NCBI GenBank assembly: GCA_009602735.1
Contig: WELA01012345.1
Span: 1,123,217-1,187,216 of the forward strand
Length of the DNA stretch: 64,000 nt
Source: Mesotaenium endlicherianum
Lineage: Eukaryota > Streptophyta > Zygnematophyceae > Zygnematales > Mesotaeniaceae
Direction: 5' to 3'
The position numbers and the translations under genes were made by a program. This document shows positions 11,475 through 22,091 of the stretch, piece by piece; position 1 is the first letter of the stretch, and every line of letters begins with the position of its first letter. The notes beneath the pieces are model-generated. The model was not told the DNA's origin and searched no databases. It saw only the letters and a program-made list of their open reading frames with translations.

Positions 11475-11778
11475 TGTCGTGCCTAACAGTGTCGGTCCCT
11501 CGACACGTGCGTAGCCTTCCAGCACGTGTGCCTTCGACCTGGTCGAGGTGTCGGTGGCCTTCCTCACGTGTGGGCAAATATCGCCGATCGACCTTCGTAC
11601 GTGTGTCGGCGACAAGCCTTACCAGGGTTAACCCATCCCTGGGCTCCTGAACTTGCACCATGCAACCATGACCAACACTCAGAGCAACGTCCTCCTTCAC
11701 CCATCTCTCACCATCTGCTTATCCTAAGACTTAGCAAAAAATATAAAAAATACTTGCCTTGCCTTTATTCCTCTTACA
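11475..11778 (-). repeat. 3' LTR of the DNA-methyltransferase gypsy element
   Basis: It starts TGTCGTGCC and ends CTCTTACA on the plus strand and is 304 bp long. A polypurine tract abuts it on the internal side, which proves its role as 3' LTR. It is shared with the short LTR-leader unit on its left. Confidence 0.85.
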
Positions 11779-11790
11779 CCCCTCCCTTTC
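11779..11790 (-). promoter_or_regulatory. Polypurine tract of the DNA-methyltransferase gypsy element
   Basis: On the minus strand this reads GAAAGGGAGGGG directly before the LTR start TGTAAGAGG. It is the expected plus-strand primer site of an LTR element. Confidence 0.85.
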
Positions 11791-11860
11791 AGCTGAGGCG
11801 TCCCTGCCTTTCTGCTGAAAGCTATTATTTTCCAGCCCTACGGCCAGGGGGTTTAGGAAG

Positions 11861-11989
11861 GCAGTCAGGACATTCCCATCGTCCCGCCATAATCTCTTCC
11901 TCGCTAATGCAGAAAGTGTGCCAACGCGCACCACACTTATTGCAAGTTACCATTGCTTCCTATTCATCCAGCACTTTGCAGCTGGCACA
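11861..11989 (-). CDS. PHD finger at the end of the gypsy pol region
   Basis: About 43 codons show the full C4HC3 zinc pattern of a PHD finger: CASC, then CNKC, then WHTFC (the His and fifth-pair Cys), and finally W-E-CPDC. PHD fingers bind histone H3 tails, with or without lysine-4 methylation. The position, just after the integrase C-terminal part and before the polypurine tract, is where chromoviruses keep their chromodomain, so a role in choosing integration sites is a reasonable inference. It is part of a broken element and is annotated as a fossil domain. Confidence 0.75.
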
Positions 11990-11999
11990 CGGTGCTGGC

Positions 12000-13600
12000 A
12001 CCAATTCCTCGGGCACAACCATAACCGTAGGATCAATATTTGGCAAATGGCATAGCGAGCAATTCTGCACGTGGTCTCTCCTGGTTTTACCATCAGAACC
12101 TTCCAGTTCTAACACACCATTGTCAAACGCATGTTTCACGCGTAAGATCACTGCACCTGAACTGGTGTCGATGGTGATCTTGGTCTGGCGCTTGCGGTAG
12201 ACGAAGTCTCCTTCTTGAATCTGCGTCATCTGCAGGCGATAGCTCCCGTCTCGTGTCCTGGCGTAACGCTGCGTATCTCTTTTATGTGCAATTTTCAGAT
12301 TGTCCAGCGCAACTGGTATCATGCGCTCAAATAACGCCTTACGGCGTACCATCACTTTTAGCAGTTCATCAGGGCTGTCCAGGTCTTTCACCTGTTCAAT
12401 CTCCTGCTTGATGCTGCTGGGCACGACTGGACTTCTGCCAAACAGTATCTAATATGGCAAGTAATTCGCCAAGGCAGCCTGCTTGCTAAATCTGTAACCC
12501 ATAACCAGCCATGGCAGGGCCAGATCCCAGTCACGCTTGTCATGCTCCAGGCAAAACTTGCGCAAAGCAGACTTAATGGTTTGCACCATCCTTTCTGCCA
12601 GACCATCTGCTTGCGGATGGTCTCTAGACGTAGTGCCATGATCGATGAAGCATCTATCCAAGAGTTTCTGAAAAGACCCTTGGAACTCAGAGCCTTGGCC
12701 TGTCAGCACTTCTGCTGGAGCTCCATGACGCACAATCACACCATTGAGGAGCGCTTCCGCGGTCCCTAGACTCTCCTTAGCAGTCAAAGGCACGACCTTT
12801 ATCCACTTAGAAAAATGCTCAATCATGACCATGATATACTTGTTACCTCGCTTAGACAGCGGTAGCTCACTTGCGAGATCGCAACTCCAGCGGTAGCCTA
12901 GGCCCATGATTGGCAAAGGTTGCAAGTGTGGATGTTGCTGTGTAAAACCTGCCTTGACGCAATCACAGCTTTGGCAGGCCTTGATCACATCTTCACACTG
13001 CTTCTTCATGCCCCTCCACCAGTAAGACAGCTCCAAAAGACTATACGTCTTCTTGACACCATAGTGTCCAGTGTTCTCGTGCATTTCCTGCACAAGAGCT
13101 CGTCTCCTGATGGGTTCTGGCACTAACTTCTCCTGACCAGTTTCTTCAATTTTAAAGAGGTTGTTGCGTTTCCAGCAAAACCTTTTAGCTCGATGGTTTA
13201 CCTGGTCCTTTTCCTTCACTGATAGTCCTTCCAAGTGAGTTCCCGTCTCCAGCCAGTGCATAGTAGCTTGATCTTTCCAGATCTCTGGACTGAACAAGGG
13301 TAGAGGCTCAGCTTCACCTGATGCTACCATTCCAGCCATTTCGGCTAGGCAGGCCACCAACTCTGCTGGGCTGCTTGGGTCTTCGTCCTCTTGGGCTCCT
13401 GTTCTGTCGTCTGAAGATGAGTCCGGGTTCCTACAGAGTCCATCGGCGTTGTTGTTGAGCACTCCTGCTCTGTGCACCACCGTCATTTGGTACTCTTGCA
13501 GCTTAAGAGCCCAGCGAGCCAACTTACCAGTGAGGTCTCCGTTCTTCATCAGCCATAGTAATGGTGAGTGATCCGTGATCAACGTGAATGGTCTTCCCCA
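12000..13600 (-). CDS. RNase H end and integrase of the DNA-methyltransferase gypsy element
   Basis: Fossil coding part. The right end shows the RNase H signature TLITDHSPLLWLM. It is followed by the integrase zinc-binding HHCC module (HENTGHYGVKKTYSLLE...CQSCDC) and the catalytic core (CDLASELPLSKRGNKYI, then GQGSEFQGSF and RDHPQADGLAERMVQ), which carries the D,D-35-E arrangement of retroviral-type integrases. The C-terminal portion (about 12.0-12.4 kb) contains a strand-rich segment (EGDFVYRKRQTKI...LRVKHAFDNGVLEL) that plays the role of the GPY/F-like module and leads into the PHD finger. Confidence 0.8.
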
Positions 13601-13607
13601 CAGATAC

Positions 13608-14869
13608 TGAAATGAATCTTGCTTATTCAAGATTAATATATTTCATTTAAATATAAAAGATCAGAGATAGGTGGAAGCGTGTGAAATCAGGGAGCGATCT
13701 TCGCCCTTATAATGAATTCCGTTTACTCATCTATAGTCCTTGACTCACTTATCGTAGTGTGCCATAGTTGCACACGAATACAAGGCACAAGAAAGAAGCG
13801 AGCTTGAGGACTAGAGCTTCTCCTTTAGAAACTCCTGACCTCTTGCCTACCAGGCATACAAGCATGTGTAAGCACATACACAACATCAGGGGACTGAATA
13901 GCAAAGGCGCTCTCATTCAGATGACCATAAAGTAGCTAAAACACATCCCACTGACTTAAGTGCAAAAGCCATGGAATCTGTCCGCTGTGTGACCCCGAAA
14001 TGTCAGAGGGCATAACTCTGTCAATACTACTCCAAATTGAGCAAACTCAACGGCAACGGATGCATCTTGACGAGACCTTTCCGAAAAGTCCTAGTTCGCT
14101 CCAAATGGAGCGCAAACGAAGCAGCCATGGCAATTTCCGTGAAGGCTGGTCATTAGAACGAACCCAAAAAGTGCACACATCACTTGCAAGTAGAAATCCG
14201 ACTGTAAAGCCTACTGTCCAGAATGAGGGACCACGAGATCCCAGCCTGCTATGTACCTAGTGACCACCTGGTTGACCACGGCGCAAGGTGCGCCGTTTCG
14301 TGGGAAACCCGTTAAGTTGGGACCCACGGATCTAGGTATAACGACCATATTAATTGGTTGGTTGACTGAGTCCTAATAGTTCAGTTGACTGACGACGGCT
14401 CCGCCTACCCAGGAGTTAACCACACTGGTAGGACATCGGTTTACCGAATCTCAGTCGACCTTCCGACTTTCAGTATACTGCGGTCACATGTGCCAATCTA
14501 CAAATAATGATCTAAATGAATGTATCTATCCTCAGCGTACTGAAGCTAAGTATACTGACTAGTATCAAGCGAGCTTACTCTAGGTCAACCTACTGATATT
14601 ACATCCTATATATAACTGATATATAAATCTCAGCAAATTATACTATGATACAAAAGTCATCCTGTTGACCTTCTCAACAAAGTCAGCAAACTACATTGTG
14701 ATACAAAAGTCATCCTGCTGACCTTTTTGACAAAGTAAGTAAACTCGCATTACATTGACATACATTCATTTAGATGAACTTGCACATGTGAGCATATTGA
14801 CATAATACTTATTTAGTGTTATATTTATGTATGCAATTAATTAAATAAATGATGAACTGATTCATTACA
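13608..14869 (-). mobile_element. Solo LTR (1.26-kb LTR family) inside the DNA-methyltransferase element
   Basis: It begins TGAAATGAATCTTGC and ends TGATTCATTACA, and is flanked on both sides by the 5-bp target duplication GATAC (13603-13607 and 14870-14874). It is the same family, in the same orientation, as the LTRs at 29172-30421 and 62562-63822. It interrupts the RNase H part of the older gypsy element, so it is the younger insertion. Confidence 0.92.
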
Positions 14870-15035
14870 GATACTCTCTGAAGTGTGTGACAGCCCAAAC
14901 CACTGCCAGCAGCTCTCCTTTGTAGGACGAGTAGTTGCTCTCCGCTCGATTGTTAGAGCGTGAGGCATAGGCAATAACATACTCCTCTCTAGGGCTTGCG
15001 GCCTGAGTGAGTACTGCGCCAATTCCCACACGACT

Positions 15036-16082
15036 TCAGTCCGTGTGCAGATTGAACGGCGTGGAGTAGTCAGGCATTTGCAAGACTGGGGCTATTACTA
15101 GCCGCTCCTTCAGCTCGTTCATGACTTTCTCCTGAGCTTCTGTCCACACAAAAGTCACATCCTTTTTCAGAAGTTTCGTCAGGGGTTTAGCAATTCTGCT
15201 ATAATCCTTCACAAACTTACGATAGTATCCGCTTAGCCCTAACAAAGCTTTCAGCTTAGACACATTCGCAGGTGCAGGTATCTTGTAAATGGCCTCAGTC
15301 TTCACAGCCTGAGGGGACATAGCATTGTTCCCAATCTCATGTCTTAGGTAAGGCACGTGTGCCTCAAAGAATCTGCACTTCCCAAGATGCACCTTCTGGA
15401 ATTTCTCCAGGCGCTGGAACACTTATTCCAAGTGCTCGAGGGGCTCCTCTATGGACTTGCTGAATACTACCACATTGTCAATGTATGGTTTAGCAAAATC
15501 CAGTCCCTCCAGCACTTTATCCATAGTCCTCTGAAATATGGCTGGGGCATTTTTCAGCCCAAATGGCATTACTGTCCATTGCCATAGTTCCCTTTGAGCC
15601 CAGAAGGCGGTCTTACCTTGATCTTCTGTTTTCACAGGGATCTGGTTGAAGCCTTGGCGCAGATCGATGATGCTGAACACCTTCTCGGTGGTGGCAATCG
15701 CAAAGATCCGCTCCGGCGCAGGCATCACATAGCTGCCTGGCTCTGTGTAGAGATTCAGTCGCCTGTAATCTCCACACATACGAGTGGCAGTGTAATTGCC
15801 GGTCTCGTCCTTTTTAGCGACTACTACTGTGGGAGCCCCATGCACTGAGGGAGATTTTTCAATCATGCCGAGCTTATGCAGCTCTGCGCAAGTTTTCTCC
15901 ACACAGTCCCACTCTGTCTGGCTGAGCTTATGCGGCCCAAGTCTGACTGGGTTATTAGTAATTAGTGTGATCTCACACACACTGGCAGTGGTTCTACCAA
16001 TCTCCTCTTTAGTAAAAGCAAACACCTTGCGGTGTTTCTTCAGCAACCTTTCTACTTGTGCTCTCTGCTGGACTGAGACCAT
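15036..16082 (-). CDS. Reverse transcriptase of the DNA-methyltransferase gypsy element
   Basis: Fossil coding part with clear Ty3/gypsy RT motifs: HGAPTVVVAKKDE, RMCGDYRRLN, FSIIDLRQGFNQI, MPFGLKNAPAIFQRTMD and, further on, LLGLSGYYRKFVKDYS leading into RNase H (VLQMPDYSTPFNLHTD). The family is unambiguous. It belongs to the minus-strand element and is part of a broken copy. Confidence 0.9.
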
Positions 16083-16089
16083 TTTCCCA

Positions 16090-17540
16090 ATGGCAAAAGT
16101 CTCAGTTTCAAGTTGCTTCTCCCCAACAAAGGCATCCAGTAGTTGCTACTCCTTGGGTGTAGGTGGGGGCTTTTTGCTCTCATCCTGGCCCTTAGGCTTT
16201 TCTGCCTAATTCTGGCTCTCAGGCTTTTCTGCCTGATTCTTAGGAGGTGGGGTAGCGGGCTTTGCAGCTTGCTCCTCCGTTGCCATAGGTTCTGCAGCCT
16301 GTTTCCTCGACTTTTTCCTTTCCCAATGACGCGTCGCCTCTCCTGCGGTGAGGTGTACGTCAGGCGCCTCCGGATGGGTTGCCTCAGGATCATTTCCTCG
16401 TCAATTGCAGTCCAACTGGTCCCGATTCCTCCTTCTTCACGTGGCCGAGGTTGGTTTGCCATTGGCCAACCTGCAGGATCTGTCCTAGGGTTGATTATCC
16501 AACCCCACTCTTGCTCAATAATAGCCATGCGGGCGACGGTCGTGCCATACTCCTCCCTTGCGGGTGGTGTGACCGTCCATGTCTGCGTCAACGTTTGCGG
16601 CCTTGGAGGTGCCGCTAGTCGTGCGAGGAAAGCATCATCTGCTGCGGTCAGGCGGCTGATGGTGTTTCCCAGGTCCATCAGTTCCCATTCTGGGATTGCA
16701 GGTATCATGGGGGCAGGTGCCTCCGACCTCTGCATCCTAAGATCTAATAGTTGCAACAAGGGCGTGTTAATGCCTGGCAACACACTAATGCACAATGCCA
16801 TTGCCCTACGAATCAAGCCGTCCTCTCCCTCTCTCTGCAAAATATCCCGCAGAGGCGGAGGAGGTGGGGCAGTGGTTCCTTGCGGAATGCCCTCTCTCTG
16901 AGCCTTCCCCTTATGCTTGAAATATTGCTTTAGCATCCTCCTAAAAGATGCATTACCCTCACGGGCCACCTTCCTTGGTCTGCTTGCGCGACCCTCGGGC
17001 TTACCTTGCGCTGTCTCCACTTTAGCAGTGCAGGCAGTCACCTCCTGCCGTTGCGGCGGTCGTGCGGTTGACTTGGGTTCTGCCACTGAAAGACTGGCAG
17101 TAGGAGTACTGGATGTTGGTGACCTTAATTCTTCATAAAGGTCTGCCGGGCTTGGCCCGATCAGGTGGTCAGCTACCCAGTCGTCTGTCCTCAGCTCCTG
17201 TAAGTCAAGCAGATCCAACTCTGGCGTGGGAAAACGTGGAATTTCTTCCCTGGCGTCCCCTCCATTGTTGAGTGATGGCAACTCCAACTCTGAGAGGCCT
17301 TGCATCTCTGCATCCTCTCCCTCCTCTGGCTTCTCTGTTCCAGGAGACGGCGATTCTTCATCTCCTCCTGTGTTGAGCCTCGCCATGTTGATGATGGCTG
17401 ACTGTAGAGCGCGAGCTGCTTTCGCCACTTTCTCTTCCTTGAGTTGAGGGGCGTCTGCTTCCAGCAACTGCTCCATGATTTGCCTGGTGATCGACTCAGC
17501 TGTGCTGCCAACGGTGTCTTATGGTTGCCCTTTGGCACCT
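16090..17540 (-). CDS. Unknown linker region between DNA methyltransferase and reverse transcriptase
   Basis: About 470 codons of open sequence in gypsy orientation that I cannot assign to any family. Residue use is protein-like: a Glu/Leu-rich N-terminal half with helices (LQSAIINMARL, LDLLDLQELRTDDWVADHL), a Lys/Arg-rich middle (RPRKVAREGNASFRRMLKQYF), a hydrophobic helix stretch (RRAMALCISVLPGINTPLL) and a basic, Pro/Ser-rich C-terminal part. It could be a spacer of the polyprotein, a structural protein or a regulatory partner of the methyltransferase. No zinc pattern or catalytic motif is visible. Confidence 0.5.
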
Positions 17541-18189
17541 GGCTGTGGGCTCATCAGAACAGGTGTGGCGGGCAATCTCTCGACCGTCTCCTTCCTGCGT
17601 TCTTCAAAAATCACCTCCAGGCAAATGGTCTTTCCAGACCCTCCAGAATTTCCTGAATTCTGACTGCATTCTTTGGCCCATTCGCCAATATTGCACTAGC
17701 GTTCTTCATATCTTGACGTTGCCGCGTCTAGGGATGGGCTTCCGTAAACTTGGTCTTGGACCATGTTCCGTAACTCAGAAGTGGTCTCTTCCTCCCATTC
17801 CGGCATCTTCACAAATATTTGGCTGGAGCATCTGCAGATAATGGGACCTCCTGTGATTTGCTTGTTGTAGCGCTCGCCAAAGGATTGGCTTCACCAGTTG
17901 CCTGGTCTTCCATGGCTACGTCTTCCTGCAGCCTTCGCAGCTCTCTTTCCAGAGGGTCGTGTAGAGCCGTCATCCGATTGTCAATTCGCGCCAGGAGGTC
18001 TTGACACCTGCTTAGCTCTGCCACTGGTTTTTCTGAGTGCTTCACCTTGGTCAGCCTCAGCTGCGTCCCTTTCAACACCAGATTCTTCTTGTTGCTGATG
18101 CGCTTCTCTGATAGCTCTCTGATCAAAGGTGGCACCACATGGACTCCAATCGTTACTGGTCTCGGCCTGGGCATAGGCTTGTCAGAGAA

Positions 18190-19190
18190 CGTCATCTGCT
18201 GCCAAGTCATAATTGTCTCCACCAACCACGTCATGGAGTGATGCCCAATCATATTGCCGAATATCTTCCCAGCATCGTCCTGTCCCACCATCGCAACAAT
18301 TTCTTGTGCAATGGAGTTGGGTACCCCCAGGCACCTTCCCTTGCCTTCAGTTGTAGGCTCTCTCCATTGAGCTTCTCTGTCGTGCGCATTCTTGACCATT
18401 CCTGGTCCTCCATTCACGAATGCGCGTGATCCTGCGTATGCCGTGAAGGTGGGCAGCACCACCCTTGGCCGGCCTGGCTCTTTGACGACGTACTGTGGGT
18501 AGGAATCCCTCCTGATCACTGGCTTGGTTTCCACCATTAGTGCTTCTCCCACAGATACTGCCGTTGGTGTGCGCCGCGTAATCTCCTCCATCTCCCTCAG
18601 GATTTCAATGGACATGCCGTTGGTCCAAAATAGTCTGGCCCGGTGTGAGAGTCCTCCGTGCCTGGCGTCGTTGATCAATACATGATGACCCAGGGTGGAG
18701 TCGAAGACCAGCCATGGATCTCCTCGCTTCATCTGGTTGTAATCCATCCCTGGATGTACATTCTCAATCACAAACACTGGTGGGTAGAGATGCTGGCGTT
18801 TCCGCAGCATACTGATGATTTTCACCATCCGTCCCCAGTGTTGTGCTCGCGGGTCATTGAATCCCCTCCTGTTCCCAGCTTGCGAGAAAGGTTGACAAGG
18901 GAATCCCGCAAAAATCCAGTCAATCTTGTAACCATACAGGTCCTCAGACTTCACATTGAGGATGTTTCCTCCAGCAAGACGCACCAAACTAGTAGGCACC
19001 AATGCCTTGAAATGGTACATTTGCCGCATCTGACTCATGACCTCCTTAAATGCTGTGAAGGCACTCTCATCATTGTCCACATACAGCACTTTGGATACCC
19101 GGATACCTCGTTGAATCAGTGAGATGGTTCCAGAACCAAGTCCGGCAAACAATTCCAGCACTACTACTCCTCTCCTGCGAAAAGGATCTT
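18190..19190 (-). CDS. C5 cytosine DNA methyltransferase domain carried by the gypsy element
   Basis: The core motifs of DNA (cytosine-5) methyltransferases appear in canonical order: motif I LELFAGLGSGT (SAM binding), motif IV DWIFAGFPCQPFS with the catalytic Pro-Cys, motif VI FVIENV, motif VIII LSHRARLFWTN and a motif X-like FGNMIGHHS before a closing helix. The order is not permuted, so it is not a plant DRM-type enzyme. Motif VIII resembles the DNMT3 type, while motif IV is of the PCQ type seen in DNMT1 and bacterial enzymes. The target-recognition region between motifs VIII and X is compact. The domain follows the protease and precedes RT, in the same frame as the protease C-terminus. 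The likely role is methylation of element or host DNA. The element is a broken fossil. Confidence 0.9.
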
Positions 19191-19459
19191 CCATCCTCAC
19201 AATGCCTTGCGGCAGCGGGTCTACTCCAGGCATCAAATTGGCAGCAGACTTAATCGGATAAGGAACTGGCAGCAGCTCTTGCGGGCCACGGTCCCGGTTA
19301 CTCACAGCTTCCAGTTGCTCCATAATCCGAGGTTGCCAAACCAAGGGAGTCGGCATGTTGACGCTGGTGTAGCCCTCCTCTTCGCGTTGCATGATGAGGT
19401 CATAATGGTCTAGATACCGGTCATTTGCACAACAGTCTAGCAGTCCGTACTTCGCCTCT

Positions 19460-20317
19460 CCCGAGCAAACCATTTTTACAGGAATTTCTCCTGTCGGCTG
19501 CCAATCTGTCGACTGGTAAGTCACCCTCTGCTTCCGCAGGTCAATGACCATACCCAGGGGAATCAGGGCTTCGATCCCCAAGAGAACATCATAGTTCTCT
19601 GCATTCTATGAGCAGTGACGCCTCCTCAGGTTTCCCCAAGTTTACTGTGATTTTCACAGGCTTGCGGGTGATTCCACAAGACTTTGAAATCTGCCCAGAT
19701 GCAGTCCTCAACTGAAAAGGACTTTCTTTCAGGTCCCTTGCCGTCAATCCCAGAGCTTTCACAACTCGCTTTTCCAAGATTACTGGCTGTGCGCCAGTGT
19801 CCAATAGGATATTGGGAGCGGCCCAGTCGTTGAATGTCAAAACTCTATCCTTGTTCTCCACTCTCACAGTGCTGAAATTAGTAGGCAGCGAAGCACTGCT
19901 CGCACCTTCCTCAGCTATGTCCAACTGCTGTCCGGCTTCTTCAACCGTGAAAGGATGCGTAAGACGCAGATCAGCAAGTGAAAGACAAGGAATGTGCTGA
20001 ATCCGGTGTTCCACCAGAGCTTTCAGCTTCTCCAGCAAAAAACTAAATGTCTTGCGTGGCTCAGGCTTGGCTTGTCGTAGCTGCGCAATCTTGTTCTCAT
20101 TGAGGGTGATCCGAAAAGTCTGAGGAAGCTTTCCAGCATTCCTTGGAACCAGACGGTCATGATCTGCGCGCTCTGCAACCGTTGCAGCCACTGCCTTCTC
20201 AGGCGTCAGCTTCTTGCCTTTGCAGACGGTCTTTTCGGCCACATCTGCATCATAATAGACATTAGGCACATTCAGTCTTGCAAATTGAGCTTTCAACTCT
20301 GCGATCTTTGCACTCAT
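19460..20317 (-). CDS. Aspartic protease region of the gypsy element
   Basis: A retropepsin-type protease part is marked by NILLDTGAQPVILEKRVVKALGL (active-site DTG), a downstream beta-rich stretch (GITRKPVKITVNL) and the C-terminal LLGIEALIPLGMVIDL pattern typical of gypsy proteases. It lies between gag and the methyltransferase. Fossil coding part. Confidence 0.8.
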
Positions 20318-20319
20318 AG

Positions 20320-22091
20320 CATCATACTTCTGGTTACCCTTTCGGTCACCAGAGTTATCTTTCTCCTTTTTCTTACCCTTATCTGCCTCTTTCGTGGCAG
20401 CATTAGCCTAGGTGGCTTCAGATTTGGGTTCTTGGACCAACACTCATCTTCTGAGTGTCCCTTTTTGCTGCAATGTGCGCATACCTGCACCTTGCTAGCA
20501 GACAATTGCTTAGCATCCGGGTATGGACAATCTCTCTTTTGATGTCCAAATTTCCCGCAATTCCAACAGCCCTCTGCTATCTCAGCAGTGTTGGCGTGCT
20601 TAGAAAACCTATTGAAAGACCCGCTCTTCTTCTTAAATTGAAAATTAGAGCTATTGGCCTTAGGTTGAAAGGATTCCTCCTTTCTCTCAGGAGCCATAAG
20701 CGTCCTGGAAGCCTCCTTGTACCAGACTTTACCTTCCTCGACACTGCGTGCTATTTCAGCAGCTTCGTCGATGTTCCAGTCGATTCCGCGTTTCGCAGAT
20801 AGGTGCGGCTTGACCTCCCGATCTGTGTCTTTACCTAGACACAATAAGAATTTGTCAGCCACAATCCTAGGCTCATAGATTCCTGCCTTCTTGGCAAGAT
20901 CTACCAATCTGGAATTGACCTCCATCACTGTCTCGTTCTTCTGACGGACAAAATGCACATAACGGTGCACCTTAAGACTGCGATCCTCTGGGAATTTTGC
21001 TTCAAGCAACTGAAAGAAACGACGCAGACAGTGCTCAGAGTCTAACTGGTCATCCCCAGCCTCCATATCCCTACGGCAACTAGCCAACGCTTGCGTATGG
21101 CTTGCTTCCATGGTGGCACTATCACCATGCTGCCCTGTAAAAGGTGCAGCCCTGCGCGTTACTCGTTCCTGAGCATTAGCAATCTTTTCAGACAATTCTG
21201 TACACACTTTTCGCAATTCTGCGACAGACCCAGCATCATCATCTCAAGTAGCCGCTCGTTGCTGACCCTTGGTGAGTTGCTTCATGGCATCTGTTAGTTC
21301 TTGTGTTAGTGCAGCTAAGTCTACACTCTCAACAGGTGCAGCAGGTATCGCTCTTCCTGATGACAAAGCGGACAGGCGGGCTTTCGCAACCTCTTTCTGG
21401 ATTTTTAATCCCTCGCCTTCTTTTGCTCGTCAAACGCCCATTCCTGGGTAAGGTTCTCATCCTTCCGGAATTGACGATAAAGCAACAAGGCATCCTTGTC
21501 CAAGCACTGAACCAAGCTTATAAAAGCAATTAACTGAGTGTAAGAAGAATCCTTTTGGATTCTCTCAAACAAATCAGCCCAATAGATCTCATCAAACTCT
21601 TCGAAAGTGAGATTATTTCCACCGGTTCGTCCACTAAAACACTTTGTAGACAGCTTGAACTTAGGATTTTCATCCTTATCATCACCAGTTGTTTTGAATG
21701 GCGACCAAGACTCACTAACTTTACCCCACACGCCGTGCTCTTTGCCCAAATTGGGTACAAAGGCTTGCGCGTTATACGGATTCTCACTGTTCGTGGCAGT
21801 ATGGCGAGACTCGTCTCCCGACGGTTGCTCACTCCACAGGTTATCCGTGCGCTCAGATGTCTCACTTCCTCGTGGACTCTGGCTTGAATCAGAACCTTCC
21901 GCAGGCTCCACAGGGTAGTAGAGTCTTCCACTCCTCAACCGCATGTACAGTTGAATTTCTCCGGGTCCCTTTCCAGGTCGAGCACCAGCAGCCCTCACAG
22001 GCCTCAATCCCCAATTTGCTTGGGAATTTCTATTCACCCGAACCACAAAACCGAAGTTCTCAGAACTAGGACGGAAGTCTCTTACTTCCAC
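20320..22091 (-). CDS. Gag region of the DNA-methyltransferase gypsy element
   Basis: The start Met is at 22091, inside the repeated leader. A retrotransposon gag (capsid-like) helical core is visible (HCLRRFFQLLEAKFPEDRSLKVHRYVHFVRQKNETVMEVN...), followed by two CCHC zinc knuckles, CWNCGKFGHQKRDC and CAHCSKKGHSEDEC, which bind nucleic acid. A basic tail leads into the protease part. The region is broken. Confidence 0.85.
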
